Shown: positions 9,256 to 18,535 of the stretch, in pieces
Position numbering within the stretch: position 1 is the stretch's first letter
How the letters are laid out: each line of letters starts with the position of its first letter
Assembly (NCBI GenBank): GCA_945861565.1
Contig: CAMAUY010000001.1
Coordinates: forward strand, 100,376 to 164,375
Reading direction: 5' to 3'
Source: Akkermansia muciniphila
GTDB lineage: Bacteria; Verrucomicrobiota; Verrucomicrobiia; Limisphaerales; UBA9464
Length of the DNA stretch: 64,000 nucleotides
Notes under the pieces: model-generated
What the model was told of the DNA's origin: nothing
What the model saw: the letters and a program-made list of their open reading frames with translations, nothing else
Databases searched by the model: none
Program-made: the position numbers and the translations under genes

Positions 9256-9795
9256 TCAGCGGACTTTCGTAACGACGGGTTCTTCCCCTTTCGGGCCGCG
9301 TCGGCGAAAGCCTAGCAGCACCCCAAATCCCCCCGCGGACGCGGACGGCAAAAGCCCCTGGAGGTAATCCTTGCCCTTCGCCACCCCCTTTTGAACCCAC
9401 GCTTCGCCCTTCTTAACCTCCTCTTCCGCCTTCCGGGTGTCGCAACCCGCATACCGTCCCAGCCCGACCACTCCGATCAGTAACGCGGTGACCAGGGCCG
9501 CGCGTTTAAGAACTCGCCGGAAACCCAAGCCGATCAAAAAGCCTGCCGCGTAGCTCCCGGCGACTTTTCCATAGCCGGGGAGGGGGAGATTGGCGACGGC
9601 TCCCAAAGGCTGCGATCGATCAGTTGGGGTGGAAAGCCGCTGGGGATCCGACGGACCTGTCTGCCGATTTTTCAGCCACAAACCGCAACTCACGATCGCG
9701 ATTGCAAGCGCCGCCGTGAACGATTTCGATCGGAACGGATTCGGGCTGTGAACCACAAAGATTTTGGTTAGTACGGCTTTGGCAGTGGCATTCAT
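9256..9795 (-). CDS. FUN14-like small membrane protein
   Basis: A 179-residue protein with an N-terminal hydrophobic segment (ALAIAIVSCGLWL, about residues 29-41) and a second hydrophobic region GSYAAGFLIGLGFRRVLKRAALVTALLIGVVGLG (about residues 100-133) whose Gly-rich helix, basic turn and second helix resemble FUN14-family proteins. A charged Glu/Lys stretch and a C-terminal Gly-rich helix with FGVLLGFRRRG follow. The function of bacterial FUN14 proteins is unknown. It lies 41 bases downstream of the Ig-like protein on the same strand, likely the last gene of a three-gene envelope operon. The FUN14 assignment is tentative. Confidence 0.6.
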   Translation of the reverse strand: MNATAKAVLTKIFVVHSPNPFRSKSFTAALAIAIVSCGLWLKNRQTGPSDPQRLSTPTDRSQPLGAVANLPLPGYGKVAGSYAAGFLIGLGFRRVLKRAALVTALLIGVVGLGRYAGCDTRKAEEEVKKGEAWVQKGVAKGKDYLQGLLPSASAGGFGVLLGFRRRGPKGEEPVVTKVR

Positions 9796-9836
9796 TCTGG
9801 CGTGGCGAATGGTTCAATGCGGGACAAGGCGCGCTT

Positions 9837-10364
9837 CTATTTTGGAACGTTTTTTTTGGGAGCGGCCCGCTTTTGTTTGGACCCGCCAGACGAGGCACTC
9901 CCGGGTTCACGCGTGACGGTGAATTCAATTTCCTGCGAAGGGATTGCCTGGAGACCGGTCCATGCTTCGGCCCGAGCCCGATAGTTGCCGGGAGGGAAAT
10001 TGGCGAGTTGGAAACGCCAAGTGCCGTTGGTTTCCGCGTAGGATTCCCCGATCTTCCTTTGTCCGAGGAAAAGCCGCACGAGCGCTCGAGGTTCGGACGT
10101 GCCGTGGGCGTCAGTCATGCGCGACGGCCGCATGATCTGGCCGGCATAGGGTGACTGTATTGTCGTGGGCGACTGGGAGCGAAGCGCCGCCTGGGGCGTC
10201 GAGGTGGAGTTCGTCGCTCCTGAATGGAATCGTCCGGGCACCGGACGTGACCGTGGCGCCAAGAGCAGCCAGAACAGTACGGTCGCCAGGGCGATGGGAA
10301 GCAGGATGTGCCAGCGATCGTACCAGCCGATCCAGTAGCGGGGTTTGCCGTCGTCTCGAAACAT
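9837..10364 (-). CDS. Membrane-anchored protein with Ig-like/carboxypeptidase-regulatory-type domain
   Basis: 175 residues. A short cytoplasmic N-terminus is followed by one membrane segment (ILLPIALATVLFWLLLA, about residues 20-36), a Ser/Thr/Pro-rich linker, then a beta domain from about residue 90 with the pattern RALVRLFLGQRKIGES, NGTWRFQLANFPPGNYRARA and IEFTV, typical of Ig-like or CarboxypepD_reg modules. The tail is strongly basic (KQKRAAPKKNVPK). Enzymatic residues are not seen. It sits 26 bases after the coiled-coil gene and 41 before the FUN14-like gene, so all three probably form one transcript with an envelope role. Confidence 0.65.
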   Translation of the reverse strand: MFRDDGKPRYWIGWYDRWHILLPIALATVLFWLLLAPRSRPVPGRFHSGATNSTSTPQAALRSQSPTTIQSPYAGQIMRPSRMTDAHGTSEPRALVRLFLGQRKIGESYAETNGTWRFQLANFPPGNYRARAEAWTGLQAIPSQEIEFTVTREPGSASSGGSKQKRAAPKKNVPK

Positions 10365-10390
10365 GGTCAGGCCGTTTGAAAAAGCGCCGG

Positions 10391-11536
10391 TTAGGAGTCC
10401 TCGCCGAGCGGTGGTGCTTCATCCGGGAGCAGAGTTGTCTGGGTCAGGTCGCCCCGGATCCGGCCGGCGGCAGTCTTGGGAGAACTCCGGCGGGCCGGTG
10501 GTGGCGGCGCGGCGGCTTTGAGTGCTGCGAGTTCGGCGGCGAGCTCGTTTCGCTCCCGGCTGACGGTTTCCAAGTCCGCAATCAAAGCGGCCTCGGATTC
10601 ACGGGGGCCGGCAGCCGGGGCGGAGTCCGCCGCCGTCGGGACAAGGCGAAGCTGTTCGGTGAGCGATTCGTTGGCGTGGGTGGCCGCTTTGAGTTCCGCT
10701 TCGAGCTCCTGAAATTCACCGGCCAGCTCGCCCATCCGCGTCCGCGCGTGGGTCAGTTCGCTCTCCAGCCTACCGGCAGTGGATTCCGCCGTCGCTCGAA
10801 TTCGGTGGGCCGATTCGAGCTGGCTTCGCAGGTGGGCGAGCTCTTTGTCTTTGTCCGCCAAAGCGGTCAAGGCGGCCGATCGCTTTTGATTTGCCGCGGC
10901 CGCGGAGGGCTTCAACTCCGCGAGCGTGCGATCACGAGCAAGGACGGCGGCTTCGAGGGTGGAGACAACGCTCTGGCGGGCGTCAGCATCGGATTCGAAT
11001 CCGCGGATGGACTGCTGGAAGAGGTCGTGTTCCGCCTCCAACTGGCGGTTCCGTTCCCGGAGCTCCTGAGTCGCGGATTGGGCTGTCTTGAGTTCCGCCG
11101 CCAGTGTCGCGGTTTCCAACGTGGCCGATTGGATTCGGGACTGCTGGTCGTGATGTTCGGCTTCGAGGGAGGCGAGCCGGGCCTGGCCGTGGGAGAGTTC
11201 CCGTTGGTATCCATTCGCGGTGGATACCGCACCCGCGAGTTGCTGACGCAAGCCGGTTCGTTCGGCCCCCGTCACCTGCAATTCAGCATCGACGGCCGCT
11301 TTTGATTTCTGGACGGCGGCCAGCAGGTCGGACTTCGATCGGAATTCCGTCTGGGTTTTGTTGAACTGAAACCGCAGATCCTGAAACTCCCGTTCACGTC
11401 GGGAGAGGTCCTGTTGGGTTTGGTCGAATTGTGCTCTCAGGAAGAACAGGTCGAGCAGCCATTTAATGAACATGCCCGCAAGAAATGCGGCGAAGCAGAA
11501 CGCCCAGGGGTGCTGGGCAAACAGAGACGGATTCAT
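10391..11536 (-). CDS. Coiled-coil membrane protein
   Basis: 381 residues: one N-terminal membrane segment (AFCFAAFLAGMFIKWLLDLFF, about residues 12-32) and then almost continuous heptad-type coiled coil to about residue 340 (repeated Leu/Ala with Glu, Gln, Arg), followed by a Pro/Arg-rich tail. There are no catalytic motifs. The shape suggests a scaffold or envelope-spanning structural protein, but no family is recognised. It is first in an apparent three-gene operon and is divergently transcribed from sufT with about 155 bases between them. Confidence 0.7.
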   Translation of the reverse strand: MNPSLFAQHPWAFCFAAFLAGMFIKWLLDLFFLRAQFDQTQQDLSRREREFQDLRFQFNKTQTEFRSKSDLLAAVQKSKAAVDAELQVTGAERTGLRQQLAGAVSTANGYQRELSHGQARLASLEAEHHDQQSRIQSATLETATLAAELKTAQSATQELRERNRQLEAEHDLFQQSIRGFESDADARQSVVSTLEAAVLARDRTLAELKPSAAAANQKRSAALTALADKDKELAHLRSQLESAHRIRATAESTAGRLESELTHARTRMGELAGEFQELEAELKAATHANESLTEQLRLVPTAADSAPAAGPRESEAALIADLETVSRERNELAAELAALKAAAPPPPARRSSPKTAAGRIRGDLTQTTLLPDEAPPLGEDS

Positions 11537-11691
11537 GGCGGTCGTACGATCGAAAAAGCGGAGCCAGGCGGCGGCGACGAAACTACACGAACCGGAGAGC
11601 TGTGCAATGATCCTTGATCACGAAGAAGCGAAAAGCGGGTGCCTCGAGTTTATCTTTTGCGTTTGGTGCCGCGGCGCTACAGTGGCGGGAA

Positions 11692-12240
11692 ATGCATTCG
11701 GTTTCCACGGTAATTCTCAGTCGTGATTGCGACGTTGTTCAGATTCCAGCCGGGCACGCGGTGACATTGCCGGCGGGGACCGAGGTCGATATCACGCAAA
11801 CGCTCGGAGGATCGTATACGATCCACGTCACCGGCGGGTTGTATCGGGTCGGCCCGAAGGATGCGGATGCCATCGGCATGAAACCCGAGGAAGCTCCGCT
11901 CGGGAAGCCGCTTGCTGCGGGCGAAGAGCTGAGTGAGGCTATGGTGTGGGAGACGTTGCGAAGCTGTTACGATCCTGAAATCCCGGTGAACATAGTTGAT
12001 CTTGGACTCGTGTACGACATGGGCATTGAAGAGCTGCCGTCCAAGGGGAAGAAGGTTTTTGTGAAAATGACTCTGACGGCCCCCGGTTGCGGGATGGGGG
12101 CGACCATTGCCGGGGATGCGCAGCAAAAGATTTTAATGTTGCCAAGTGTTGAGGATGCCAGCGTGGAAATCGTTTGGGATCCGGCGTGGCACCAGAGCAT
12201 GATTACGGCGGAGGGCCGGCGTTTGCTGGGGATTGATTGA
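11692..12240 (+). CDS. sufT: SufT, Fe-S cluster assembly DUF59/MIP18 protein
   Basis: The frame opens at 11614, but the ATG at 11692, preceded by GGCGGGA, gives a 182-residue protein of family-like length. An N-terminal beta part of about 80 residues (VQIPAGHAVTLPAGT, YTIHVTGGLYRV) precedes the DUF59 domain with the signatures LRSCYDPEIPVNIVDLGLVY and TLTAPGCGMGATI, whose Cys is the conserved one of the family. SufT helps mature Fe-S proteins in the cytoplasm. There are no other suf genes in the window. It precedes rho, from which it is separated by a 250-base leader. Confidence 0.9.
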   Translation: MHSVSTVILSRDCDVVQIPAGHAVTLPAGTEVDITQTLGGSYTIHVTGGLYRVGPKDADAIGMKPEEAPLGKPLAAGEELSEAMVWETLRSCYDPEIPVNIVDLGLVYDMGIEELPSKGKKVFVKMTLTAPGCGMGATIAGDAQQKILMLPSVEDASVEIVWDPAWHQSMITAEGRRLLGID

Positions 12241-12490
12241 GGTCGCGATTTTTTCGCTGGGGAGGTGCGGCTTAGAAAATTTCTTTGAACAAAATAGTTG
12301 CGCAGAGAGTCTTTCGCCTATACGTAAAGGCAGATCTGAGGCTTGACGGGCTCCGTTAGATTTTTTCCGGAGATCCGCTTCCCCGAGTCTTTGTTCCAGC
12401 GGCTGACTTATTTTTGCCGCCTTTGGGTTCTCAGGCCGTTCCGTTACAGCACCCGTAAGTTGGGTGGAGTAGTTATTCCAATCGCATATC
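12241..12490 (+). other. Untranslated leader region before rho
   Basis: A 250-base gene-free stretch between sufT and rho on the same strand. It contains T-rich segments (12248-12256 and 12359-12367) and a short inverted pair CTCCG/CGGAG around 12352-12374. Long leaders before rho are known in other bacteria to allow autogenous control; here that is only an inference. Confidence 0.4.
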
Positions 12491-14062
12491 ATGAGTCAGG
12501 AAGTTCAAGGTTCGGGTCAACCGCAATCAAATCCGGCACCTTCGTACCCGCCAGCGAATGCAGCGAATGCAGCGAATGCAGCGAATGCGCCTAATGCGCC
12601 TAATGCGCCTAATGCGCCTAATGCGGGTTCTGAAAGCCGCCCCCAGAACCCTCCCCCTCCGAATCCTCAGAACAGTCAGGGTGGCTCTGTCATCGTTCAA
12701 AACCCCGGGCCGGGTCCGCAAAACCTGCAAGGCCAACCCGGCAATAGTCAGGGAGGTCAGGGCGGAGGAGGATACGGTGGCCCTCGTCACGGAGGGCGGC
12801 AGCATCGCAACCGCGGCGGCGGCGGTGGTTCCATGCGACAGGGCGGCGGCCAGAATTTTGGCGGGCGCCCCAACAACGGCCCCAACAACGGCCCCAACAA
12901 CGGCCCCAATAACGGCCCCAATAACGGCCCTAATAACGGCCCTCCCCAGCCACAGGGTGAACCTCAGTTGGGCGGTGGGTACCTGGAGATATCCGAGAAA
13001 GGATTCGGATTTCTGCGGTCGGAGAAGAATCATTTCGCACCGAAGCCGACGGACGTTTTCTTGACGCCAGATTCAATCAAGAAACATGGACTGCGCGAGG
13101 GTTGTCACTTGGAATGCACGGTGAATCCGCCGCATCGGGGCAACAGTCCGCAATTGCGAGAAATCCTCAAGGTCAACGGGCGGTCGTATCAGGATTTCCT
13201 GCACGCGATGCGATTCGAGAATCTCACCACCATTGACCCGGTGGAAAAATTCCAACTCGAAACCACGCCGGATATTATCGAGACACGGATCATCGATCTC
13301 GTCACGCCGATCGGCCGTGGAACCCGCGGTCTGATTGTGGCTCCGCCCCGGACGGGCAAGACCACGATCCTGAAGTTGATTTGCAACGCCATCACGACGA
13401 ATCATCCAGAGGTTCACTGTCTCGTGCTGCTCATTGATGAACGACCGGAAGAGGTCACTGATTTTCAACGAAGCGTGAAGGGTGAGGTGGTGGCCTCGTC
13501 CAACGATCAAGATCTTGAAACCCATGTCCGCCTCAGCCGCTTCATGATCGAGCGCTGCCGTCGCATGGTTGAAGCCGGCAAGGATGTCTTCGTTCTGCTC
13601 GACTCCATCACGCGGGTCGCTCGCGCCTACAACTCCGTCCACGGCGGTTCGGGTCGGACGATGACCGGCGGTGTCGATGCCCGGGCGTTGGAGATCCCGC
13701 GGAAGATGTTTGCATCGGCTCGAAAGATTGAAGAAGGCGGTTCGTTGACGATTCTCGCCACGGCACTCGTGGATACGGGAAGCCGGATGGACGAGTTAAT
13801 TTTTCAGGAGTTCAAGGGTACCGGAAACATGGAACTCATTCTCGATCGCAAGTTGTCTGAGCGCCGTCTGTTTCCGGCCATCGACATCCCGAAGTCCGGT
13901 ACGCGTAAGGAGGAGAAGCTATTCCTGCCCAAACACATTGAAGCGATCCGCAAATTGCGCCGGATGATGACCGATCTGCAACCGGTCGAAGCCATGGAGA
14001 CCCTGATCGCCGCCCTGAAGAAGCACAAGACCAACGACGAATTGCTGGCGAAGCTGGCGTAA
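12491..14062 (+). CDS. rho: Transcription termination factor Rho with long low-complexity N-terminus
   Basis: Hexameric RNA-dependent ATPase that terminates transcription. Residues about 1-155 are a disordered, Asn/Gly/Pro/Gln-rich extension holding two perfect-phase peptide arrays. A cold-shock-type RNA-binding domain follows ([16 protein letters not shown], residues about 162-230). The ATPase core has Walker [12 protein letters not shown], Walker B region [14 protein letters not shown], the Q-loop [23 protein letters not shown] and [13 protein letters not shown]. The C-terminus ends with the usual [11 protein letters not shown]. The start ATG is at 12491. At 523 residues it is about 100 longer than E. 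coli Rho, all of it N-terminal. Confidence 0.97.
   Translation: MSQEVQGSGQPQSNPAPSYPPANAANAANAANAPNAPNAPNAPNAGSESRPQNPPPPNPQNSQGGSVIVQNPGPGPQNLQGQPGNSQGGQGGGGYGGPRHGGRQHRNRGGGGGSMRQGGGQNFGGRPNNGPNNGPNNGPNNGPNNGPNNGPPQPQGEPQLGGGYLEISEKGFGFLRSEKNHFAPKPTDVFLTPDSIKKHGLREGCHLECTVNPPHRGNSPQLREILKVNGRSYQDFLHAMRFENLTTIDPVEKFQLETTPDIIETRIIDLVTPIGRGTRGLIVAPPRTGKTTILKLICNAITTNHPEVHCLVLLIDERPEEVTDFQRSVKGEVVASSNDQDLETHVRLSRFMIERCRRMVEAGKDVFVLLDSITRVARAYNSVHGGSGRTMTGGVDARALEIPRKMFASARKIEEGGSLTILATALVDTGSRMDELIFQEFKGTGNMELILDRKLSERRLFPAIDIPKSGTRKEEKLFLPKHIEAIRKLRRMMTDLQPVEAMETLIAALKKHKTNDELLAKLA
12554..12625 (+). repeat. In-frame 9-bp tandem repeat in rho (ANA/PNA x8)
   Basis: Eight consecutive 9-base units: four of GCGAATGCA/G, encoding Ala-Asn-Ala, then four of CCTAATGCG, encoding Pro-Asn-Ala. 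The array is exactly 72 bases and keeps frame, so unit gain or loss would change only the length of the disordered Rho tail. Confidence 0.95.
12869..12940 (+). repeat. In-frame 12-bp tandem repeat in rho (PNNG x6)
   Basis: Six 12-base units of CCCAACAACGGC, with silent C-to-T changes in the last three, each encoding Pro-Asn-Asn-Gly. This array is also 72 bases long. Confidence 0.95.
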
Positions 14063-14276
14063 TTCCGGACCCTCGCGGCGTTGAGTGCGGTGGGTCCCGC
14101 TGGTTGGAAAACTTGAATTTCGAAGGGACGACGGTTGGTTATCGGCATAGGCACGTCGTCTAGCGGCATGGGCGCATTCGGATGGGGTTGCGCACACGTC
14201 AGCTTTTTTAAGAAGCGGAGCGCTCGCGTGGCAGTTTCATCGTGTTTTTTGTCGGTTTCATGCTTAGGGTCGGTGC

Positions 14277-16613
14277 GTGTCTACTCGCTGGCTCGGATTC
14301 ATCCTCGGAGTGGTGGTAGGGGCTGCCTCCGGCACGGCAGTGTTCTGGCGGATGGGGTTGGCTCCGGAATTGAGTCGAGCCCGGGCGCTTGTTTCCGCAG
14401 TTGGAAATAGTTCGCAAGCGGCGTCGGCGGGCGGGGCTTCATCGAATGGGACGAATGCCTCGGGTCCCAGATCGGATGGCGCAATCATTGACGGTCCGTT
14501 CGCACTGGGACGATTCGAATCAGAGCTGCGTCAGTGCCTAAAATTGGAGAAGCCGTCCGCGCGTCACCAGGCAATCGAGGCAGCGGTGCGGCGGGTGGAT
14601 GACCGGCATTTGCGAGAGGCACTCATCGCCGGGGATGCGTTGCTGCCAGCGAACCTCCGGCGGGCGGTGCGCGAGACGTTGTTGCGCCGCTGGGCAATCG
14701 GGGATGTCACGGCGGCGACGGCCTACGCGGCCGCGATCGGATCGGTGGCGGAGCGGGAAGAGGCTCTGCAGCTCACCTTGCGACCCTGGATCGAGCGCGT
14801 TGGCGATCCCGCTATCGCCTGGGTGCAAGCGTTGCCGGCGGGACCGGCCCGATTCGCGTGCTGGCAGGTGGCGGCTCGCACCCTAGGGTCTGAAAATCCT
14901 GCGGCTGGCACCGAACTGTTGGAGAATCTGCCGATTTCGGAGCGCCGTTCCGAGCTGCTCCACGAATTTTATTCCGCGTGGGCGGCCTCCGATCCAGCCG
15001 CGGCGATCCAGTTCGCCACCAAAGCCTCCCGAAACTTGGGCCCCTCTCTGGTCGGAATGCTGCTGGGCCGTCTCGCGGCGACCGAGCTGGATCAGGCGAG
15101 ACGGATCCTTCAAAGTCTACCGTTGGGGATCGTACGAAGCGCGGTTCACGACGAACTGCTCGCCACCCTACTACCGGTCAAGCCGCTGGCCGCGGCGGAA
15201 TTCGTTGCCGGTCTCCCGGTGGGCGGCCATCGGAATGAGATGGCTGCGACGGTCGCTCGGCACTGGGCTTCGGCGAGCCCGGCTGCGGCCCTGGCCTGGG
15301 CGCAGGGACTGTCGGACGTTCCGATGAGAAAGATGGCCCAAAATGCTGCCTATTTGGGATGGGCCGAGCAGGATCCGGCCGGTGCCGCCGCGGCGGTGAA
15401 GGGGCTCCCGTTGGATGCCGACACGCGCACTCTGCTCTCTCCGATTGCCCAGGCGCTCGGTAAATTGAGCCCCGAGCGGGCGTTGGAATGGGCTTCCCAA
15501 TTTTCCACGCCGCGCGAGCGCGAGGCGGCAACGCTCGGTGCCCTCGAATCCTTCGCGGAGAAATCGCCCCGAGCCGCCACCGCCACCGTGATGAAATTGG
15601 CGGCGGGAGCCGCCCGCGATCGTTTGGTCGCGTCCTTGGCTGCTTCGATCGCGGCGCGCGATCCGGTGGCTGCCGCCGAACTCGTGCGAAATTATCACCA
15701 CGGCCCCGTGGGAACGATTACCACCGGGGTGGTGATTCCCGAGTTGGCGAAGGTGAATCCGCCGGCGGCACTCGATCTCATTCGGAATCTCCCGGACGTC
15801 GCCCGTCAGCAGGAGGGATACGAAGTGCTCGCCCGGTCGTGGGCGGAAACGGATCTTGACGCGGCCGTGGCGTGGGCCAAGACACTGCCGGCGGGCGGCA
15901 CTCAGGAGAAAGTACTCGCGGGTCTCCTGGAGTCTTGGACGAATCAGGATCCCGCTGCCGCGGCACGATTTATCGAAGTATCGGTGAATCCGAATAATCG
16001 GGCTCAAATGCTGGCAGACGTGGCAGGTACCTGGGCGCGCCAGGATCCTCTCGCAGCGGCGGATTGGGCGACGACGTTGCCGGCAGGGTCCTTGCGAAAT
16101 CAGGCGGTGGTGTCCGCCTTGGGCGAATGGGCCTCCGAGGCGCCCGCGGACGCCGCGGAATACCTTGTGAAATTGCCCCTGGTTATGGGGCAAACTGAAG
16201 CGGCGATGGTGGTGATTCAGCGTTGGGCGGATGCCGATCCTGCAACCGTCGCGGCGTGGATTCAGCAATTTCCAGAAGGAGAATTGCGCGAGCAGGCGAG
16301 TGCAACCCTGATCGAGCAATGGGGCCCGACGGAATCGAAAGCCGCTGGAGAATGGGTTGGGAGTCTCCCCGCTGGGGCTTTCCGGGATACTTCGGCGGCG
16401 CAGCTCGCTCAGGCTTTGGTCGAAAACGATGCGCCAGCAGCCTTTGAATGGATCCGCTCCATTGGCGATGCGACCGCACGAGATCTTGCCTACGAACGGG
16501 GGTTCCGGACTTGGCTGGCTCATGATTCGACCAAGGCGCAGCAATGGCTCGAGAGCGAATCGACTCTTCCGGTGACACTGCAACGGCGGTTGAAATCTCT
16601 CGTGAATCCCTAG
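14277..16613 (+). CDS. Large membrane-anchored helical-repeat protein
   Basis: 778 residues from a GTG start at 14277. An N-terminal membrane segment (GFILGVVVGAASGTAVFW) is followed by a long series of degenerate helical repeats of about 33-36 residues. The most regular element is Trp-Ala...Asp-Pro-Ala-Ala-Ala...Trp-Ala...Leu-Pro-Ala-Gly, for example WAETDLDAAVAWAKTLPAGG and WARQDPLAAADWATTLPAGS. More than a dozen units can be counted by eye. It resembles TPR/Sel1/HEAT-type solenoids without matching any of them closely; no catalytic residues are visible. Probably a periplasmic protein-protein interaction scaffold common in Verrucomicrobia; function unknown. Confidence 0.75.
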   Translation: MSTRWLGFILGVVVGAASGTAVFWRMGLAPELSRARALVSAVGNSSQAASAGGASSNGTNASGPRSDGAIIDGPFALGRFESELRQCLKLEKPSARHQAIEAAVRRVDDRHLREALIAGDALLPANLRRAVRETLLRRWAIGDVTAATAYAAAIGSVAEREEALQLTLRPWIERVGDPAIAWVQALPAGPARFACWQVAARTLGSENPAAGTELLENLPISERRSELLHEFYSAWAASDPAAAIQFATKASRNLGPSLVGMLLGRLAATELDQARRILQSLPLGIVRSAVHDELLATLLPVKPLAAAEFVAGLPVGGHRNEMAATVARHWASASPAAALAWAQGLSDVPMRKMAQNAAYLGWAEQDPAGAAAAVKGLPLDADTRTLLSPIAQALGKLSPERALEWASQFSTPREREAATLGALESFAEKSPRAATATVMKLAAGAARDRLVASLAASIAARDPVAAAELVRNYHHGPVGTITTGVVIPELAKVNPPAALDLIRNLPDVARQQEGYEVLARSWAETDLDAAVAWAKTLPAGGTQEKVLAGLLESWTNQDPAAAARFIEVSVNPNNRAQMLADVAGTWARQDPLAAADWATTLPAGSLRNQAVVSALGEWASEAPADAAEYLVKLPLVMGQTEAAMVVIQRWADADPATVAAWIQQFPEGELREQASATLIEQWGPTESKAAGEWVGSLPAGAFRDTSAAQLAQALVENDAPAAFEWIRSIGDATARDLAYERGFRTWLAHDSTKAQQWLESESTLPVTLQRRLKSLVNP

Positions 16614-16614
16614 T

Positions 16615-16638
16615 GCCGGTTTGAATTTTCGAACCGGC
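16615..16638. terminator. Small hairpin between convergent genes
   Basis: GCCGGTT (16615-16621) and AACCGGC (16632-16638) form a 7-bp stem with a 10-base loop directly after the stop of the helical-repeat gene and facing the end of the coiled-coil gene on the other strand. It lacks a T-tract, so terminator function is only suggested by position. Confidence 0.35.
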
Positions 16639-16740
16639 TCTGAGGTCCGCCCGTCCGTAAAGCCACTTCGTTCTCGCATCTGCGATCGGCATCACACCGA
16701 ATCCTTCGCCCGATCCGGGGGGGCGGTCATCCGCTTGGCG

Positions 16741-18378
16741 TCACCGCTCGGCCTGGAATTGCACCGACCGTTCCCGGGGCGTGAGTCCGGTATTGGGAGC
16801 GGAGCGTCTGGCGCTGACCCCGCTGACGCGGTTCAGTTTATTCTGGAGTTCCTCCTTCTCCGTCTCCAGCTCCTTCAGTCGGCTTTCCAGGGCGGCGAAA
16901 GCCGCGGGGCTTGCTTTGGTTCCCCCCGCCTGCATCAGGGTTTGCAACTTTTCATCCAGATCCGCCCTCTGCTTCTCAATCCGGCGACGCATGGACTGCT
17001 CTTCGAGCAGGGCGAGGTGAACGTCGGCCTCGCGATCGCGACTTTCGCGCAGCGCGAGTTCAAGCTGCCGTGTCTTTCCGTCGAGGGCGTCGAGCTGAAC
17101 GGTAAGGTCCGTGCCGACCGGATCGATTGGGGCGGTATTCCCGGCAAACTTGGCCGCCTCGCGCAGGGCCGCCAGCGCTCGCTCCGAGGTCGCCAACTCC
17201 GCCTCCATGCGGGTCCGTTCCGATTTCTCAAAGGAGAGAGCCTTCTGCAGAATTTGGATGGCCTCGGCCGTTCCCGCATTTTCGCGAGTCAGCAGACCGA
17301 CCCGCTCACTAAGAACTCGATTCTGATCCTCCATTTCGATTCGGGCGGTCAGTTCCTTCTCCAACGCGGCGACTAAGTCCGTCGCCCGAGTTTCGCTGCG
17401 ACCGGCTTCCGCTCGCGCGACCGCAAGTTCGGTCGTAAGCTTGTTCATTCGCTGGATACTCGACTCCGTCTGGCGCGACTGGCCGTCGGCGAATTGGTTT
17501 CCGAGCGCCGTTTTTTCTGCCACGAGCAGGTCGTTCTGCCGTCGGGCCTCTTCAAGATTGGTCTGCAACGTGTTGAGCCGGGAAGTGAGTTCGACGATTT
17601 GCCGTCCTCGTTCGGTTTCAGACCGCAGCTCGTTCACCTGGGATTTGAGTGAGGTGTTCTCGCTCTTCAGCTGCTTCAGATCCGTCTCTTGTAATTTCTT
17701 GAGAGCCCCTTCGAGCTCCATTCTCTCTTTTTGCAGCGCGGTGGAATTGCTCTTCTGGGCGAGCAATTGCCGATTGGCCTCCTGCAACGCCCGGTGGGCC
17801 TCCTCCAGGACCACCCGATCGACCAGGTTTTGGCGGTCGGTCTGTTGCTGCTCCAGTTTCTGGATCAGCATCTGGTTGGTCGCCTGCAGGTTGGTAATTT
17901 TTTCAACCGCCTTTTGCAACTCTCGGGGATTTATCGGGGCTGGTTGAGCGGACAATGCCTCGCGCAGGCGTGCCTCCAACATCAATTTCTCGGTGCCCAT
18001 CCGTCGGATCTGGTCGTTCAACGTGGTCAACTGTGCGGTCGTCTCGCCTGCCGGTGCGACTACGGGTTGCAACGGCCCAATGTGGGTGTCGAGGTTTGGA
18101 TCGAACGTCTTGAGTTCCTCCAACTTGGCGGCCACATACCGGAGCCGATAGTTGACCACCCGGTCATTCCATTCCGGGAAGACTCGCTGCAGACTTCGTA
18201 AGTCCTGCTGGGCCCGGGCATAAAGGGGCCAGGCTGCCCGCCCGTCGTTGCGTTCCTTTTGGAAATCGGCCTGGTGGATCAAATCGTAGGCCGTCACGAA
18301 CATTTCATCCGGCCCCATTGCCAGCGCCCGAATCAAGGCCAGGCAAGCAAGCGCTACGCAGAAGAATTGGCGACGCAT
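16741..18378 (-). CDS. Secreted coiled-coil protein
   Basis: The open frame extends to 18576, but its first 66 codons run through repeat B and lack coding character. The ATG at 18378 gives 545 residues with a clean signal peptide (QFFCVALACLALIRALA). After it comes a helical region with Trp-rich AAWPLYARAQQDLRSLQ (TPR-like, about residues 30-90) and then a long coiled coil to about residue 510 (heptads rich in Leu, Glu, Gln, Arg), with a Gly/Ser/Arg tail. No enzymatic motif. It is the second large coiled-coil envelope protein of the window and is probably structural in the periplasm. Confidence 0.75.
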   Translation of the reverse strand: MRRQFFCVALACLALIRALAMGPDEMFVTAYDLIHQADFQKERNDGRAAWPLYARAQQDLRSLQRVFPEWNDRVVNYRLRYVAAKLEELKTFDPNLDTHIGPLQPVVAPAGETTAQLTTLNDQIRRMGTEKLMLEARLREALSAQPAPINPRELQKAVEKITNLQATNQMLIQKLEQQQTDRQNLVDRVVLEEAHRALQEANRQLLAQKSNSTALQKERMELEGALKKLQETDLKQLKSENTSLKSQVNELRSETERGRQIVELTSRLNTLQTNLEEARRQNDLLVAEKTALGNQFADGQSRQTESSIQRMNKLTTELAVARAEAGRSETRATDLVAALEKELTARIEMEDQNRVLSERVGLLTRENAGTAEAIQILQKALSFEKSERTRMEAELATSERALAALREAAKFAGNTAPIDPVGTDLTVQLDALDGKTRQLELALRESRDREADVHLALLEEQSMRRRIEKQRADLDEKLQTLMQAGGTKASPAAFAALESRLKELETEKEELQNKLNRVSGVSARRSAPNTGLTPRERSVQFQAER

Positions 18379-18535
18379 GGCTGTGGATATAGAGTGTCCA
18401 GACGGTCTTGGCAACGCACACCCGGGCCGCGGCCGTGCATTCCGAAGTTCTGGATGCTCCGCTATCGCCATGGAACCGAATTTGCGGGAATTGATTCCCG
18501 ATCCATGAGTTCGCAGCAAGATCCATTGAGCCCCG

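Noticed and set aside
8762..9400. 212-codon minus-strand frame through repeat A
   Set aside because: The similarity to the frame at 49206-49478 comes from the DNA repeat; the 57-base difference and hairpin structure argue against protein coding.
10151..11305. 384-codon plus-strand open frame
   Set aside because: Antisense to the coiled-coil gene and the Ig-like gene; Gly/Arg/Phe-rich translation without domain signals.
12554..12940. Possible CRISPR-like repeats
   Set aside because: The units are 9 and 12 bases without spacers and are in frame within rho, so they are coding tandem repeats.
14140..14215. tRNA-like stretch (TCGTCTAGCGGCATGG)
   Set aside because: It resembles a tRNA D-arm, but no T-loop GGTTCGAAT-type sequence, anticodon arm or acceptor stem could be formed.
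15171..16679. 502-codon minus-strand open frame
   Set aside because: Antisense to the helical-repeat protein; it mirrors the repeats and has Arg/His/Pro-rich composition without motifs.
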